A stretch of DNA of 46,168 bases from Methanoregulaceae archaeon. GTDB lineage: Archaea > Halobacteriota > Methanomicrobia > Methanomicrobiales > Methanospirillaceae. Both the position numbers and the translations under genes were made by a program. Where the stretch lies: the NCBI GenBank assembly GCA_015660885.1, contig JACTUB010000021.1, positions 1 to 46,168 of the forward strand, written 5' to 3'. The notes beneath the pieces were generated by a model. That model was given only the letters and a program-made list of their open reading frames with translations, had not been told where the DNA came from and did not search any database. Of this stretch, positions 31,984-40,285 are shown piece by piece. Position 1 is the stretch's first letter; every line of letters starts with the position of its first letter.

Positions 31984-32831
31984 TTGCCACCTCCCTTCTG
32001 GACATACCATTTAAGTATGCCGACATTCGTGAGCCAGGTATTCATAATATCAAACAGAAGCCCGATAAGAAGCACGGTCGATATCTCCAAAAGGATCTGG
32101 ATAGCCCCAAACCATGAGACGATAAGCATCGCCGCAGCAGCTGCAAGGGTTGTTGAAGTCATGATGATACCGGTATGGAATGCTCCAGAGAGTTTATCAT
32201 TGAGCTTTCCCTGTCGTTTGAGTACCCTATTTGTGAGCAGGATATCGCTGTCAACCGAGTAACCGATCAACATAAGCAGCGCAGCAAGAGTACCAAGGGA
32301 GAGCGGAATTCCGATTATGTTCATTGTCGCAGCAGTCATTACCATATCAGCAAAAGCTGAAAGCACAACTGCTACTGCCGGAACAAATGTCCTGAATGAG
32401 AGGAAAATCACAATTGACATGCCAATGAAGGAAAAAATCAGGGCAAGAACTGCCTGTGATTGCAGGGCTTTTCCGAACGTTTCTCCGATTTGGTCAATCC
32501 GTGCATTAGGATACTTTTGGTTGACTAATGACGTGAGTGAGGTATACTTTGCATCATCCATCAATCCAAACTTTAAAAATTTTCCGTTGTTCATATCACT
32601 TACTTCAATGAGGGGATAATTGGCAAAATAGGAAGTAATCTGTTCCTTGGTGTCAGTGGTAATAACCGTTACCGCAGTCCCTCCGGAGAAATCAATTCCT
32701 GGTGTAACCGGCATACCGGTTGCAACCGTGTTCAGAGCGATCAGAACAAGAGATATTGCCAGGATTACGAGAGGGATTATCACCAACTGTTTTGGCGAAT
32801 ATTTCTCGATGTTATAGTTGAACAATCCCAT
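31980..32831 (-). CDS. secF: Preprotein translocase subunit SecF
   Basis: A 283-residue protein with six membrane helices. The N-terminal helix (about 16-36) is followed by the GIDFSGGTAVTV motif that marks SecF, a short extracytoplasmic domain (about 40-115), and five helices with MLIGYSVDSDILLTNRVLKR in the conserved RND-type region. It forms the SecDF complex with the next gene. The order secF then secD is the usual archaeal order, reversed from bacteria. The 32832-33049 gap upstream contains the two divergent promoters. Confidence 0.96.
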   Translation of the reverse strand: MGLFNYNIEKYSPKQLVIIPLVILAISLVLIALNTVATGMPVTPGIDFSGGTAVTVITTDTKEQITSYFANYPLIEVSDMNNGKFLKFGLMDDAKYTSLTSLVNQKYPNARIDQIGETFGKALQSQAVLALIFSFIGMSIVIFLSFRTFVPAVAVVLSAFADMVMTAATMNIIGIPLSLGTLAALLMLIGYSVDSDILLTNRVLKRQGKLNDKLSGAFHTGIIMTSTTLAAAAAMLIVSWFGAIQILLEISTVLLIGLLFDIMNTWLTNVGILKWYVQKGGGK

Positions 32832-32853
32832 AGCGTAATCATCTGTTTATGAA

Positions 32854-32866
32854 CAATTAAATAGTT
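32854..32866 (-). promoter_or_regulatory. TATA-like box before secF
   Basis: The minus-strand AACTATTTAATTG (plus 32854-32866) lies 23-35 nt upstream of the secF ATG (cat at 32829-32831). Transcription would then begin at or next to the start codon, suggesting a leaderless mRNA for secF-secD-thioredoxin-npdG. Confidence 0.4.
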
Positions 32867-33015
32867 ACCAGAGTGCATCCTATCGGCTGGCAATCCATCT
32901 AGTTCCAGGAAGAAGTTCCATGAAGAGAATTATATTAAAACCTGCACAAAAAAATACATTCACTTCAAAACCAATGAAATCTCCCTTTAAGGATTAATAC
33001 GCGCACAAAATAAAA

Positions 33016-33026
33016 AAATATAAATA
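33016..33026 (+). promoter_or_regulatory. Strong TATA box before the DUF2551 gene
   Basis: AAATATAAATA is a near-ideal archaeal TATA element. It ends 24 nt before the ATG at 33050, so a leaderless transcript is expected. It is the most obvious promoter for the genes leading into the archease-RtcB cluster. Confidence 0.55.
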
Positions 33027-33049
33027 GAGAGACCTGTGACAGTAAACTT

Positions 33050-33361
33050 ATGAGATCTCCTTCAGAGATCAAACGAGTCGTTGAAGGACGGTTACAGTCA
33101 TACCTTTCTCGGGATAGGACCGGAATCCGGCGCGAAGTGCTCAGACTTTTTGTTAAAATCAAATCGCTCACTATTGCGGAGCTCGTCGCTGAACTTCAGA
33201 CTCAGTTTGCAGTTACATTCCATGCAATCGCTTCTATGGTTGGCATCATTGCCTCAAGAATCGGTATTCTCCACGCACTACGAAATGCTGACGGATCAAA
33301 CACGTACGAACTCAAAGAAAAATATTTTGATGTAGTTGTAAGGATTGTCGGGGTTAATTAA
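33050..33361 (+). CDS. DUF2551 family protein, likely winged-helix regulator
   Basis: A 103-residue protein of the methanogen DUF2551 type. The sequence is mostly helical, with a helix-turn-helix-like segment around residues 40-75 (SLTIAELVAELQTQFAVTFHAIAS, in parts) and a basic N-terminus, ending in a strand-like FDVVVRIVGV. It could bind DNA or RNA. It is followed after 54 nt by a small CxxC protein and the RNA-repair genes, so it may regulate them. This is inference. It starts leaderless from a strong TATA box. Confidence 0.7.
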   Translation: MRSPSEIKRVVEGRLQSYLSRDRTGIRREVLRLFVKIKSLTIAELVAELQTQFAVTFHAIASMVGIIASRIGILHALRNADGSNTYELKEKYFDVVVRIVGVN

Positions 33362-33415
33362 AACCTCTGCCGATCCACAACGGTTTTTACTCTCCGTTCC
33401 TATTATTATAGCATC

Positions 33416-33700
33416 ATGCATACCAAAGACAACGGCTGCATAAACGAGATTACTATTGTTCCGGAAGTAATCGAATATATCAACCAGCGGGACTGTGATT
33501 TTCGTATATGCACTTCATGCGGCGGGCCGATTCTATTACCCATCCGTGTTAAACCACCGAAGAAAACCGACCTCCTTCTCAACGCAGGGGATCACATGAT
33601 CTATGTTTCTGTCCACCAGGCACGATTCCTCCATAGCATCCGGATGGACATGATCCCTTTTTTTGATGATGACGATAGTGGGGGACATGAATACGGATGA
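33416..33700 (+). CDS. Small conserved-looking protein with CxxC motif
   Basis: A 94-residue protein of unknown family. It has a C-T-S-C motif (CTSCGGPILLPIRV, around residues 32-45) like half a zinc ribbon, a central hydrophobic segment and an acidic end (DDDDSGG). It shares 4 nt with the archease start (ATGA), so it is made with archease and probably acts with it or RtcB. Nothing in the sequence names an activity. Confidence 0.6.
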   Translation: MHTKDNGCINEITIVPEVIEYINQRDCDFRICTSCGGPILLPIRVKPPKKTDLLLNAGDHMIYVSVHQARFLHSIRMDMIPFFDDDDSGGHEYG

Positions 33701-34104
33701 GTTTTGAAGAGATTCCCCATACTGCAGATGTGAAAATTCATGCATCCGCCCCTACGCTTGAAGCGCTTTTTTCAGAAACCTTCAAAGCCCTGATGCAGGT
33801 GATGTATGGAACAGAGCGTGGCGATGGTACCATCAGGAAGATCAGGATCGAATCGACTGATAATGAATCGCTCTTGGCGGACTTCCTTTCTGAAGCCCTT
33901 TTTCTATCAGAAGTAGAGGGTCTCGTTTTTTCAGACGCTCGAATCAGGATTAACGGTTATTGTCTCATCGCGGAGCTCAGGGGGGAGTCGTTTGATCCTG
34001 CACGACATTCCGGCGGTTCAGAAGTGAAAGGGATCTCCTATTCGGGACTTGAAATCATGCACGATGCGAACGGATATATGCTGGACATCATATTTGATGT
34101 CTAA
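33697..34104 (+). CDS. Archease, RtcB activator
   Basis: A 135-residue archease. Family features: MSFEEIPHTADVKIHASAPTLEALF (in parts) at the N-terminus, with His and Asp of the metal site in HTADV, and the C-terminal SEVKGISYSGLEI...YMLDIIFDV. Archease speeds RtcB guanylylation and broadens its nucleotide use. The gene ends 24 nt before rtcB, in the order seen in many archaea. Confidence 0.96.
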   Translation: MSFEEIPHTADVKIHASAPTLEALFSETFKALMQVMYGTERGDGTIRKIRIESTDNESLLADFLSEALFLSEVEGLVFSDARIRINGYCLIAELRGESFDPARHSGGSEVKGISYSGLEIMHDANGYMLDIIFDV

Positions 34105-34128
34105 GAACAGGCGAAATGAGGTGGAAGT

Positions 34129-35562
34129 ATGCTTGAGGGTTTAAACCGTGTCGGGATATATGAATGGGAAGTACCCATCGGATATGTTCCGGGTATGCGG
34201 GTTGCGGGAAGATTTTTTCTTTCTGAATCGTTAGCAAAAACCCTCGAACCAGGCGCAGTCCAGCAGCTCGCCAACGTGGCAACCCTGCCAGGAATTCTGA
34301 AAAATTCGCTGGCAATGCCGGATATCCACTGGGGGTATGGATTTCCTATCGGGGGTGTTGCTGCGTTTTCTGTTGATGAGTGGGTTATCTCCCCGGGGGG
34401 GGTCGGCTTTGATATTAACTGCGGGGTCCGATTACTCTCAACGCCACTGCTCCATAAGGATGTCAGCGGCCGCCGTGATCTTATCGATGAACTCTTCCGT
34501 ACGGTACCTACGGGTGTCGGCGCGAAGAGCTGCCTCAAGGTATCTTCACAGTCGCTCGATGGTATGATGGTAAAAGGCGCCCGATGGGCAGTCAGCGCGG
34601 GCTATGGTGTTGAGCGCGATCTGATGAGATGTGAAGAGGGAGGGGTCATGAATGCTGCAGATACTCGTTTCATCTCTGCAAAGGCAAAACAACGCGGAAT
34701 ACCTCAGGGTGGGACGCTTGGATCAGGCAATCATTTTCTTGAGATCCAGGTTGTCCGTGAAATTTTTGACCCGGATGCAGCTAAGGCATTTGGCCTTACC
34801 TTAGGCCAGGTCTGTTGCATGATCCATTGCGGTTCAAGAGGGCTTGGTCATCAGGTGTGCACCGATCACTTAAAAATTCTCGAAAGTGCTACGAAAAAGT
34901 ATCACATCACGATCCCCGACCGACAACTTGCCTGTGCCCCGATAACCTCACCGGAAGGAAGGGCATATTTTGGTGCGATGGCCGCCTCCGCTAACTATGC
35001 TTGGGCAAACCGGCAAATGATTACTCATACTACGCGTCAGGTACTCTCAAAGATGTTCAGGGTCGAATATGAGGAAATGCCACTTATCTATGATGTCGCG
35101 CACAACGTTGCAAAGATCGAGGAACATATCCTGAATGGAAAGAGCAGGAAAGTCTGTGTGCACCGGAAAGGCGCCACACGGGCCTTCGGGCCGGGATCAC
35201 GGGATCTTCCTCCCGACCTTACTTCAATCGGGCAGCCGGTGATCATCCCTGGCAGTATGGGGACTTCCTCATATGTTTTACACGGAACGCAGCTTGCCAT
35301 GGACAGAACATTCGGGAGTACCTGCCATGGTGCCGGGCGAATCATGAGCCGCACACAGGCGAAAAAGAATCTTAACGGCAGGGAAATCACCGCAAATCTG
35401 TTAAAAGAAGGCATTATTGTCAGGGCACATAGTGAAAATGCTATCGCTGATGAAGCTCCGGGGGTCTACAAACCCAGCGATGAAGTCGTAAATGTAGTCC
35501 ATGAGGTGGGGATATCCCGGCTCGTAGCACGCCTCTCACCATTGGGGGTGATTAAAGGATGA
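34129..35562 (+). CDS. rtcB: tRNA-splicing / RNA-repair ligase RtcB
   Basis: A 477-residue ligase that joins 2',3'-cyclic phosphate ends to 5'-OH ends using GTP and Mn2+. Metal and guanylate-site motifs seen in order: GFDINCGVRLL (Cys), LGSGNHFLE (His), MIHCGSRGLGHQ (His), the YDVAHN region, and the guanylylated His in TCHGAGR near residue 400. Length is normal and no intein is present. It acts in tRNA intron splicing and RNA repair, activated by the preceding archease. It overlaps the downstream GATase-like gene by 4 nt, so that gene is translated with it. Confidence 0.97.
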   Translation: MLEGLNRVGIYEWEVPIGYVPGMRVAGRFFLSESLAKTLEPGAVQQLANVATLPGILKNSLAMPDIHWGYGFPIGGVAAFSVDEWVISPGGVGFDINCGVRLLSTPLLHKDVSGRRDLIDELFRTVPTGVGAKSCLKVSSQSLDGMMVKGARWAVSAGYGVERDLMRCEEGGVMNAADTRFISAKAKQRGIPQGGTLGSGNHFLEIQVVREIFDPDAAKAFGLTLGQVCCMIHCGSRGLGHQVCTDHLKILESATKKYHITIPDRQLACAPITSPEGRAYFGAMAASANYAWANRQMITHTTRQVLSKMFRVEYEEMPLIYDVAHNVAKIEEHILNGKSRKVCVHRKGATRAFGPGSRDLPPDLTSIGQPVIIPGSMGTSSYVLHGTQLAMDRTFGSTCHGAGRIMSRTQAKKNLNGREITANLLKEGIIVRAHSENAIADEAPGVYKPSDEVVNVVHEVGISRLVARLSPLGVIKG

Positions 35563-36134
35563 GCTGTCGTGCCGCATTTGTCTGGCAGACAAAACAACAT
35601 TTCAACCGGTATATCGAAGATTGCGGGATTACGTGTGAACTTGTCACCCCACATATGCTTGCAGCACCTTTTTACCGGGGTACATTCAACTGCCTTATCA
35701 TTCCCACAGGTTTTGCAAATCCTGCCTATTCAAACCTGCTCCCGGCACTCCGCTCTGCCTCTTCACGGATTAAAAAATTCATTGAAAATGGCGGAAACCT
35801 CCTCGTCTTTGGCGCTGCCGCCGATAAACCGGATGCCTATGACTGGCTCCCTTTCCCGGTAACATACAGGCATGACTGCCATCCGCGAAAGATTGAGTGC
35901 ACATCAGATTCCGATTGCGGAACTATCATCGATGATTATGATCCAATGTCTGTCGAATGCGATGGTTCATTCCCATTCCACGAAGGAGAACGCAGGGGAA
36001 TAGCTGAATCCTCTGATGTAATTATCGAAAAGAAGGTGGGTAACGGGAGAATTATCGTGACAAGCGTCCATGAATTTCCTTCACGGAGATTTTTGAAAGA
36101 TTTCTGCAGCACAGGAAAAGAGACCCTCTTTTAA
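35559..36134 (+). CDS. Glutamine amidotransferase-like protein lacking the catalytic Cys
   Basis: A 191-residue protein with a class I glutamine-amidotransferase-like fold. LIIPTGFANPAYSNLLPAL (about 46-64) and IKKFIENGGNLLVFGAA (about 72-88) match the typical P-G-G-x-x region and the I-x-x-F-x-x-x-G-G strand, but where the nucleophile Cys should stand (C-A-G) it has F-G-A-A. It also carries several Cys and His later (about 105-125), perhaps a metal site. It is coupled to rtcB by a 4-nt overlap. It may be a non-enzymatic binding partner. The gap 36135-36410 that follows has no gene. Confidence 0.65.
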   Translation: MSCRAAFVWQTKQHFNRYIEDCGITCELVTPHMLAAPFYRGTFNCLIIPTGFANPAYSNLLPALRSASSRIKKFIENGGNLLVFGAAADKPDAYDWLPFPVTYRHDCHPRKIECTSDSDCGTIIDDYDPMSVECDGSFPFHEGERRGIAESSDVIIEKKVGNGRIIVTSVHEFPSRRFLKDFCSTGKETLF

Positions 36135-36378
36135 TAAAAACAAATACTTCTCGTGCAAAATGATGGCGTAGAAACAACTCGCGTCCAACAGGGAGATCGG
36201 GTTTGCACAGTCAAATCGTTCGTTTACGATTTTTTTGGAGCAGGCCTGGATTTTCAAGTCCGGTAGCATAAGAGCACGCCAATATTTTGAAAAATTATAT
36301 ATCCTTCTTAATTTCTGCTCACCTCAATACGCATTATTTATTAACTGATATTGAAAATTCAGCAATGATTTTGAAGGT

Positions 36379-36390
36379 TTATTATATTTT
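36379..36390 (+). promoter_or_regulatory. TATA box before aglB
   Basis: TTATTATATTTT lies 21-32 nt before the ATG at 36411, and there is no ribosome binding site near the start. A leaderless transcript for the oligosaccharyltransferase is therefore likely. Confidence 0.5.
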
Positions 36391-36410
36391 TACTTCATTA
36401 GTATGTATTA

Positions 36411-39080
36411 ATGGATTTGGCCAGCTTTAAAAAACACCAGTCTTACATTATTGTTACAGTCATCCTCATTTTTATGGGGATTGCGCTCATTCTCAGGATA
36501 ATTCCCGCATTTTTCATCAAAGATCCAGGTTTTTTGTATACGTATGATACGGATTCATGGTATACACTGAGACAAATCGAGGTAATGGTCCATAATTTTC
36601 CCCAGTATAACTGGTTTGATCCGATGACCGCTTATCCGACCGGAAAAGTAATCGACTGGGGACCACTCTATCCGTTTACTGCTGCAATACTATGTCTGAT
36701 TACCGGAGCAACCACACGCAGCGCGATTGTTTTTACTGCAGGCTGGGTCGCCCCGCTCATGGCCATGATCATGGTCCCGGTGATGTTTCAGCTGGGAAAA
36801 ACTGTGTGGAACCGGAAGGCAGGAATTATCGCTGCAGGACTGATTTCAGTTGTTTCTATCCAATATTTTTCCCTCTCAGCGTATGGATGGGTTGACCATC
36901 ATATCGGGGAAGTCCTTTTCAGCACACTCTTTTTCCTCGGTTATATCTCTACGCTATTATATATGAAAGATCACCCGGTGAATCTGAAAGAAAGTAAAAG
37001 TCTTTTATTCCCGCTGGTCCTTTCAACTATGACCGGCATACTTTTTTTCCTTGCTATTCTTACGTCAACCACCGTAATTCTTACTCTCGTCGTTATTGCG
37101 ATCTATACATTTGTCCAGTATATTCTGGATTATTTCCTGAAGCGCAATTCCATTTATTTATCAGTAGTCAATGTAGTATTATTAACAGTATCAATAATTC
37201 TCCTCTTCCTCTTTGGAATCAAATCTGAGGGTCTGTCAATAACCCGATATTCAATCGGAATACCATACTTACTGCTCGCCCTCATCGCTGAAACGATAGG
37301 GCTGTTTATTCTTTCATTCCTATGTCAGGGTAAAAAAATCACATACCTGATGAGTCTTGTCGTACTTTCTGTTGTGAGCTTTACTTTTATGCAAATCTAT
37401 CCGCCTCTCCAAACCTTAAGCCAGCAGGCTATGGTACTTTTTTTCGGCTCCTCAGAATATTCGGTAAGTGTCGTTGAGACACTTCCCTGGACATTGTCAG
37501 GTGCCTGGGAAAATTTTAATGGTGCACTTATCCTGATGGCCGGGGGATTGCTGGTGATGGGATATTATGCAGTAAAAAAAAGAGAGAGCCGGTATATTTT
37601 CGTGGTAATCTGGTCCTTGGTGATGCTTCTTGTCACTATCCGGTTCCAAAGATTCGCATATTTTTTTACCGTCAATGTTGTCTTGTTGTCCGCCATCTTT
37701 ATCGCTGAGCCTCTCACATGGAGAGAAAGTTCGTTAGCCCGATATTGGGGAGCAGTGCTTTCCCGGTTTTCCAAATCTCCCGAACTGCCAACGGATAAGG
37801 AAAGCGATTCATCGAAAAAAAATCCGGTGACTGCAAAACGGGATAAAAAGAGAACTGCAAAATATCCGGTAAAAAAATCGTTTCTTTATACCGATACAAT
37901 TAAAACTTTTACGATTCTTATAATCATGCTTCTTACCATCGGAATTATTGTATTTTCTGTTGCTCAGGAGATCAAGTATGGTCTTAACACCCCAAATAAT
38001 GAGATCTCCCGCGACTGGATTGAATCGCTGGAATGGATGCAATCCGCTACGCCCCAGACTGGTGTTGATTACTACAAATCCTATGACGCAAAAGGATTCG
38101 CGTATCCGGCTGAATCCTACGGAATCATGGGCCTGTGGGACGCCGGCCACTGGATCACGTTTTTCGCGCAAAGAATTCCCATCACGAATCCCTTCCAGGA
38201 TAATCTTGGCGGTCCCAATGGTACTGCTGCATTTTTCCTTAACATGAATGAATCGAAAGCCAATAATATCCTAGGGAACCTGGGAGGAAAATATGTTGTC
38301 ACCGATTCAAAGATGGCTGTCGACACATTCACAAACCTGGTTCCGTGGCAAAGTAATTCAGTTGATATATCCCCGTATATAAAATATTTCCTCATCCCTG
38401 ACAGCATCGATCCTACAAGACTGAAAAAAATCCATAAGTATGATAATGATTATTTCCAGACAATGGTAGTGCGTCTCCACAATTTCGATGGGTCGATGAC
38501 CCTTCCGGAAACGGTAAATTATGTTCGGTATGAAATACGGCAGCCTACCGGAAGTGAAACTTCAGAGATATCTGGTTATGCCCGGGTAATTACGAATGAT
38601 AGATCGATCAATGCGTCGATCATTGATACGAGCACCCCCATCATGAAAGAGGGGCCGGAACTCCTTCCCACGCAGTATGCAAACGTGTTTTCTGACCTCC
38701 CGAACATGCCATTACAGAAAGTTCCAGCACTAAAACATTATCGGCTGGTTTATGAGTCCATGGAAAATGCTTCAGTCACTCCATTTCCCGAATCCATGCC
38801 GATCACTCTCCCCGGGATCAAAAATGTGAAAATATTTGAATTTGTTAAAGGTGCGCAGATACCCGGTGAAGGCATCATTGAGCTGCCCGTTGTGACAAAT
38901 ACCGGGCGGACATTTGTGTACCGGCAGGAGAGCGAGAATGGTATATTTATCGTTCCCTACCCGACCCAGGGGAGTCCCTATGATGTTCGTGCTGCCGCCG
39001 AGTATCATATTGTAGGCACATCACGATACATTGCGGTAATGGAAAATGATGTAACAGAAGGCAACCAAGTCATCGGATAG
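36411..39080 (+). CDS. aglB: Oligosaccharyltransferase AglB (STT3 family)
   Basis: An 889-residue GT-C enzyme that moves a lipid-linked glycan onto Asn of N-x-S/T sequons in surface proteins. About a dozen membrane helices (residues 12-520) precede a large outer domain (about 530-889). Catalytic motifs: first-loop D-x-D in TYDTDSW (D46, D48), the second D-H-H-x-x-E in WVDHHIGE (162-167), an S-V-V-E variant of the TIxE loop (353-356), and the signature WWDYG region, here LWDAGH (575-580), in which the first Trp is Leu and Tyr is Ala. A basic, Lys/Ser-rich loop (about 455-490) lies on the cytoplasmic side. It opens the glycosylation locus, monocistronic on the plus strand. Confidence 0.95.
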   Translation: MDLASFKKHQSYIIVTVILIFMGIALILRIIPAFFIKDPGFLYTYDTDSWYTLRQIEVMVHNFPQYNWFDPMTAYPTGKVIDWGPLYPFTAAILCLITGATTRSAIVFTAGWVAPLMAMIMVPVMFQLGKTVWNRKAGIIAAGLISVVSIQYFSLSAYGWVDHHIGEVLFSTLFFLGYISTLLYMKDHPVNLKESKSLLFPLVLSTMTGILFFLAILTSTTVILTLVVIAIYTFVQYILDYFLKRNSIYLSVVNVVLLTVSIILLFLFGIKSEGLSITRYSIGIPYLLLALIAETIGLFILSFLCQGKKITYLMSLVVLSVVSFTFMQIYPPLQTLSQQAMVLFFGSSEYSVSVVETLPWTLSGAWENFNGALILMAGGLLVMGYYAVKKRESRYIFVVIWSLVMLLVTIRFQRFAYFFTVNVVLLSAIFIAEPLTWRESSLARYWGAVLSRFSKSPELPTDKESDSSKKNPVTAKRDKKRTAKYPVKKSFLYTDTIKTFTILIIMLLTIGIIVFSVAQEIKYGLNTPNNEISRDWIESLEWMQSATPQTGVDYYKSYDAKGFAYPAESYGIMGLWDAGHWITFFAQRIPITNPFQDNLGGPNGTAAFFLNMNESKANNILGNLGGKYVVTDSKMAVDTFTNLVPWQSNSVDISPYIKYFLIPDSIDPTRLKKIHKYDNDYFQTMVVRLHNFDGSMTLPETVNYVRYEIRQPTGSETSEISGYARVITNDRSINASIIDTSTPIMKEGPELLPTQYANVFSDLPNMPLQKVPALKHYRLVYESMENASVTPFPESMPITLPGIKNVKIFEFVKGAQIPGEGIIELPVVTNTGRTFVYRQESENGIFIVPYPTQGSPYDVRAAAEYHIVGTSRYIAVMENDVTEGNQVIG

Positions 39081-39148
39081 ATGATCATGGAAAACGGGTG
39101 AATAAGGAAACGTTGAATTTTTACCCTGTTATCCGAACGCGCTCTTTG

Positions 39149-40276
39149 TTATCCAGCAATCACTGTATGATAAAAGGCTTCTATATCCAAGGTAATGTGC
39201 TCCCAGTCAAATAATCCAGCAGAGAGAATACAGGAATTTCGCATCTCTTCGTGGTTCTGGAGCGCCATCCAGATTGAAGCGGCAAGATCTTTGGCAGACA
39301 ATGAACACTGAAATCCATTGTTTACGGTAATTAAATCACGGATCGCATTAGCTGGATGATTAACAGTGACAACTGGGAGCCCGCATGCCAGTGCTTCAAG
39401 TGCGGAAATCCCGAACCCTTCCCTCGATGAAGGAAGCACAAATACCTTTGAAGACTTTAACAGGGCAATGAGATCATCATGCTCATCCGCAAATCCGCGT
39501 AAAGACACCAGATCTTCAAGTGAGAGATTGTGGATCAGAGCAGAAATCTTTTCTCGCTCCGGTCCACTGCCGATAATGGTCAGCCTGATATGGGGGTGTT
39601 GCTGGGAGAGTGAATGAAATGCCCGGACGAGAAGTATAACATTTTTTTCTTTGATCAATCGGCCCGCAAATATGATATCTGATTGTTCCATTGACGGAGG
39701 GATTGATTGTATATATGATATATCAATCCCTACAGGAATTACGGTAGTCACGGGTTTCTTAAAACAGGTTTTGAAACGGCTTGCCGTTGTCGCTGAAACG
39801 GTTATCGTAGCACAATTAAAAGTTGCAATATCCCGTTCGATTACCTTCCCTAGTAGACCTGGATATCCAAGATATTCAAGCCAATAGTCTCCCCAGACTT
39901 CATACCACGTAATGACCAGAGGCGTTTTTTTGATGAGCGAGACGATCTTTGATGTGAAACAGGGAAAAAGGGGAAACTGCTGGCAATCGATAATATCAAA
40001 TTTTTCCCTGAGTAAGGGGATCATGAGATGTATACTGAAGTTGAAGGGCTCCCAGAGCGACCTCCTGCCGCCGGTATATAGGTTTTGAGCGGCACAGACC
40101 CCATGAAGGCAGATGCCTTCGCGGATGAGGATGTCTTCGCCATCCCAGAATTTCATGCCGAAAAGATGTACCTCGTGTCCGCGACGAGTGAGCCGGGTTG
40201 CAAGTTCCCATACTCGCTTTTCCACTCCTCCTTTTACGTAAGGATAGATGACATCGTAGACGAATGCAATCTTCAT
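39149..40276 (-). CDS. Family 4 glycosyltransferase
   Basis: A 375-residue GT-B enzyme. The N-terminal VIYPYVKGGVEKRVWELATRL matches GT4 acceptor-side domains. The C-terminal GT1/GT4 nucleotide-sugar motif is PSSREGFGISALEALACGLPVV (in parts), with the E-x7-E pair, and IIFAGRLIKEKNV opens the donor domain. The retaining enzyme probably adds mannose or another hexose to a lipid-linked glycan. It is 9 nt after the GT2 gene and in one minus-strand operon with it. Confidence 0.9.
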   Translation of the reverse strand: MKIAFVYDVIYPYVKGGVEKRVWELATRLTRRGHEVHLFGMKFWDGEDILIREGICLHGVCAAQNLYTGGRRSLWEPFNFSIHLMIPLLREKFDIIDCQQFPLFPCFTSKIVSLIKKTPLVITWYEVWGDYWLEYLGYPGLLGKVIERDIATFNCATITVSATTASRFKTCFKKPVTTVIPVGIDISYIQSIPPSMEQSDIIFAGRLIKEKNVILLVRAFHSLSQQHPHIRLTIIGSGPEREKISALIHNLSLEDLVSLRGFADEHDDLIALLKSSKVFVLPSSREGFGISALEALACGLPVVTVNHPANAIRDLITVNNGFQCSLSAKDLAASIWMALQNHEEMRNSCILSAGLFDWEHITLDIEAFYHTVIAG

Positions 40277-40285
40277 CCAGCCGAC

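Noticed and set aside
36081..36269. Open frame of 62 codons on the minus strand after the GATase-like gene
   Set aside because: It overlaps the end of that gene, has no clear start signal and no recognised similarity; treated as non-coding.
36230..36275. Sequence on the minus strand resembling a tRNA-Ser anticodon arm (GGACTTGAAAATCC)
   Set aside because: No acceptor stem, D arm or T arm could be placed around it, so the likeness is local and probably chance.
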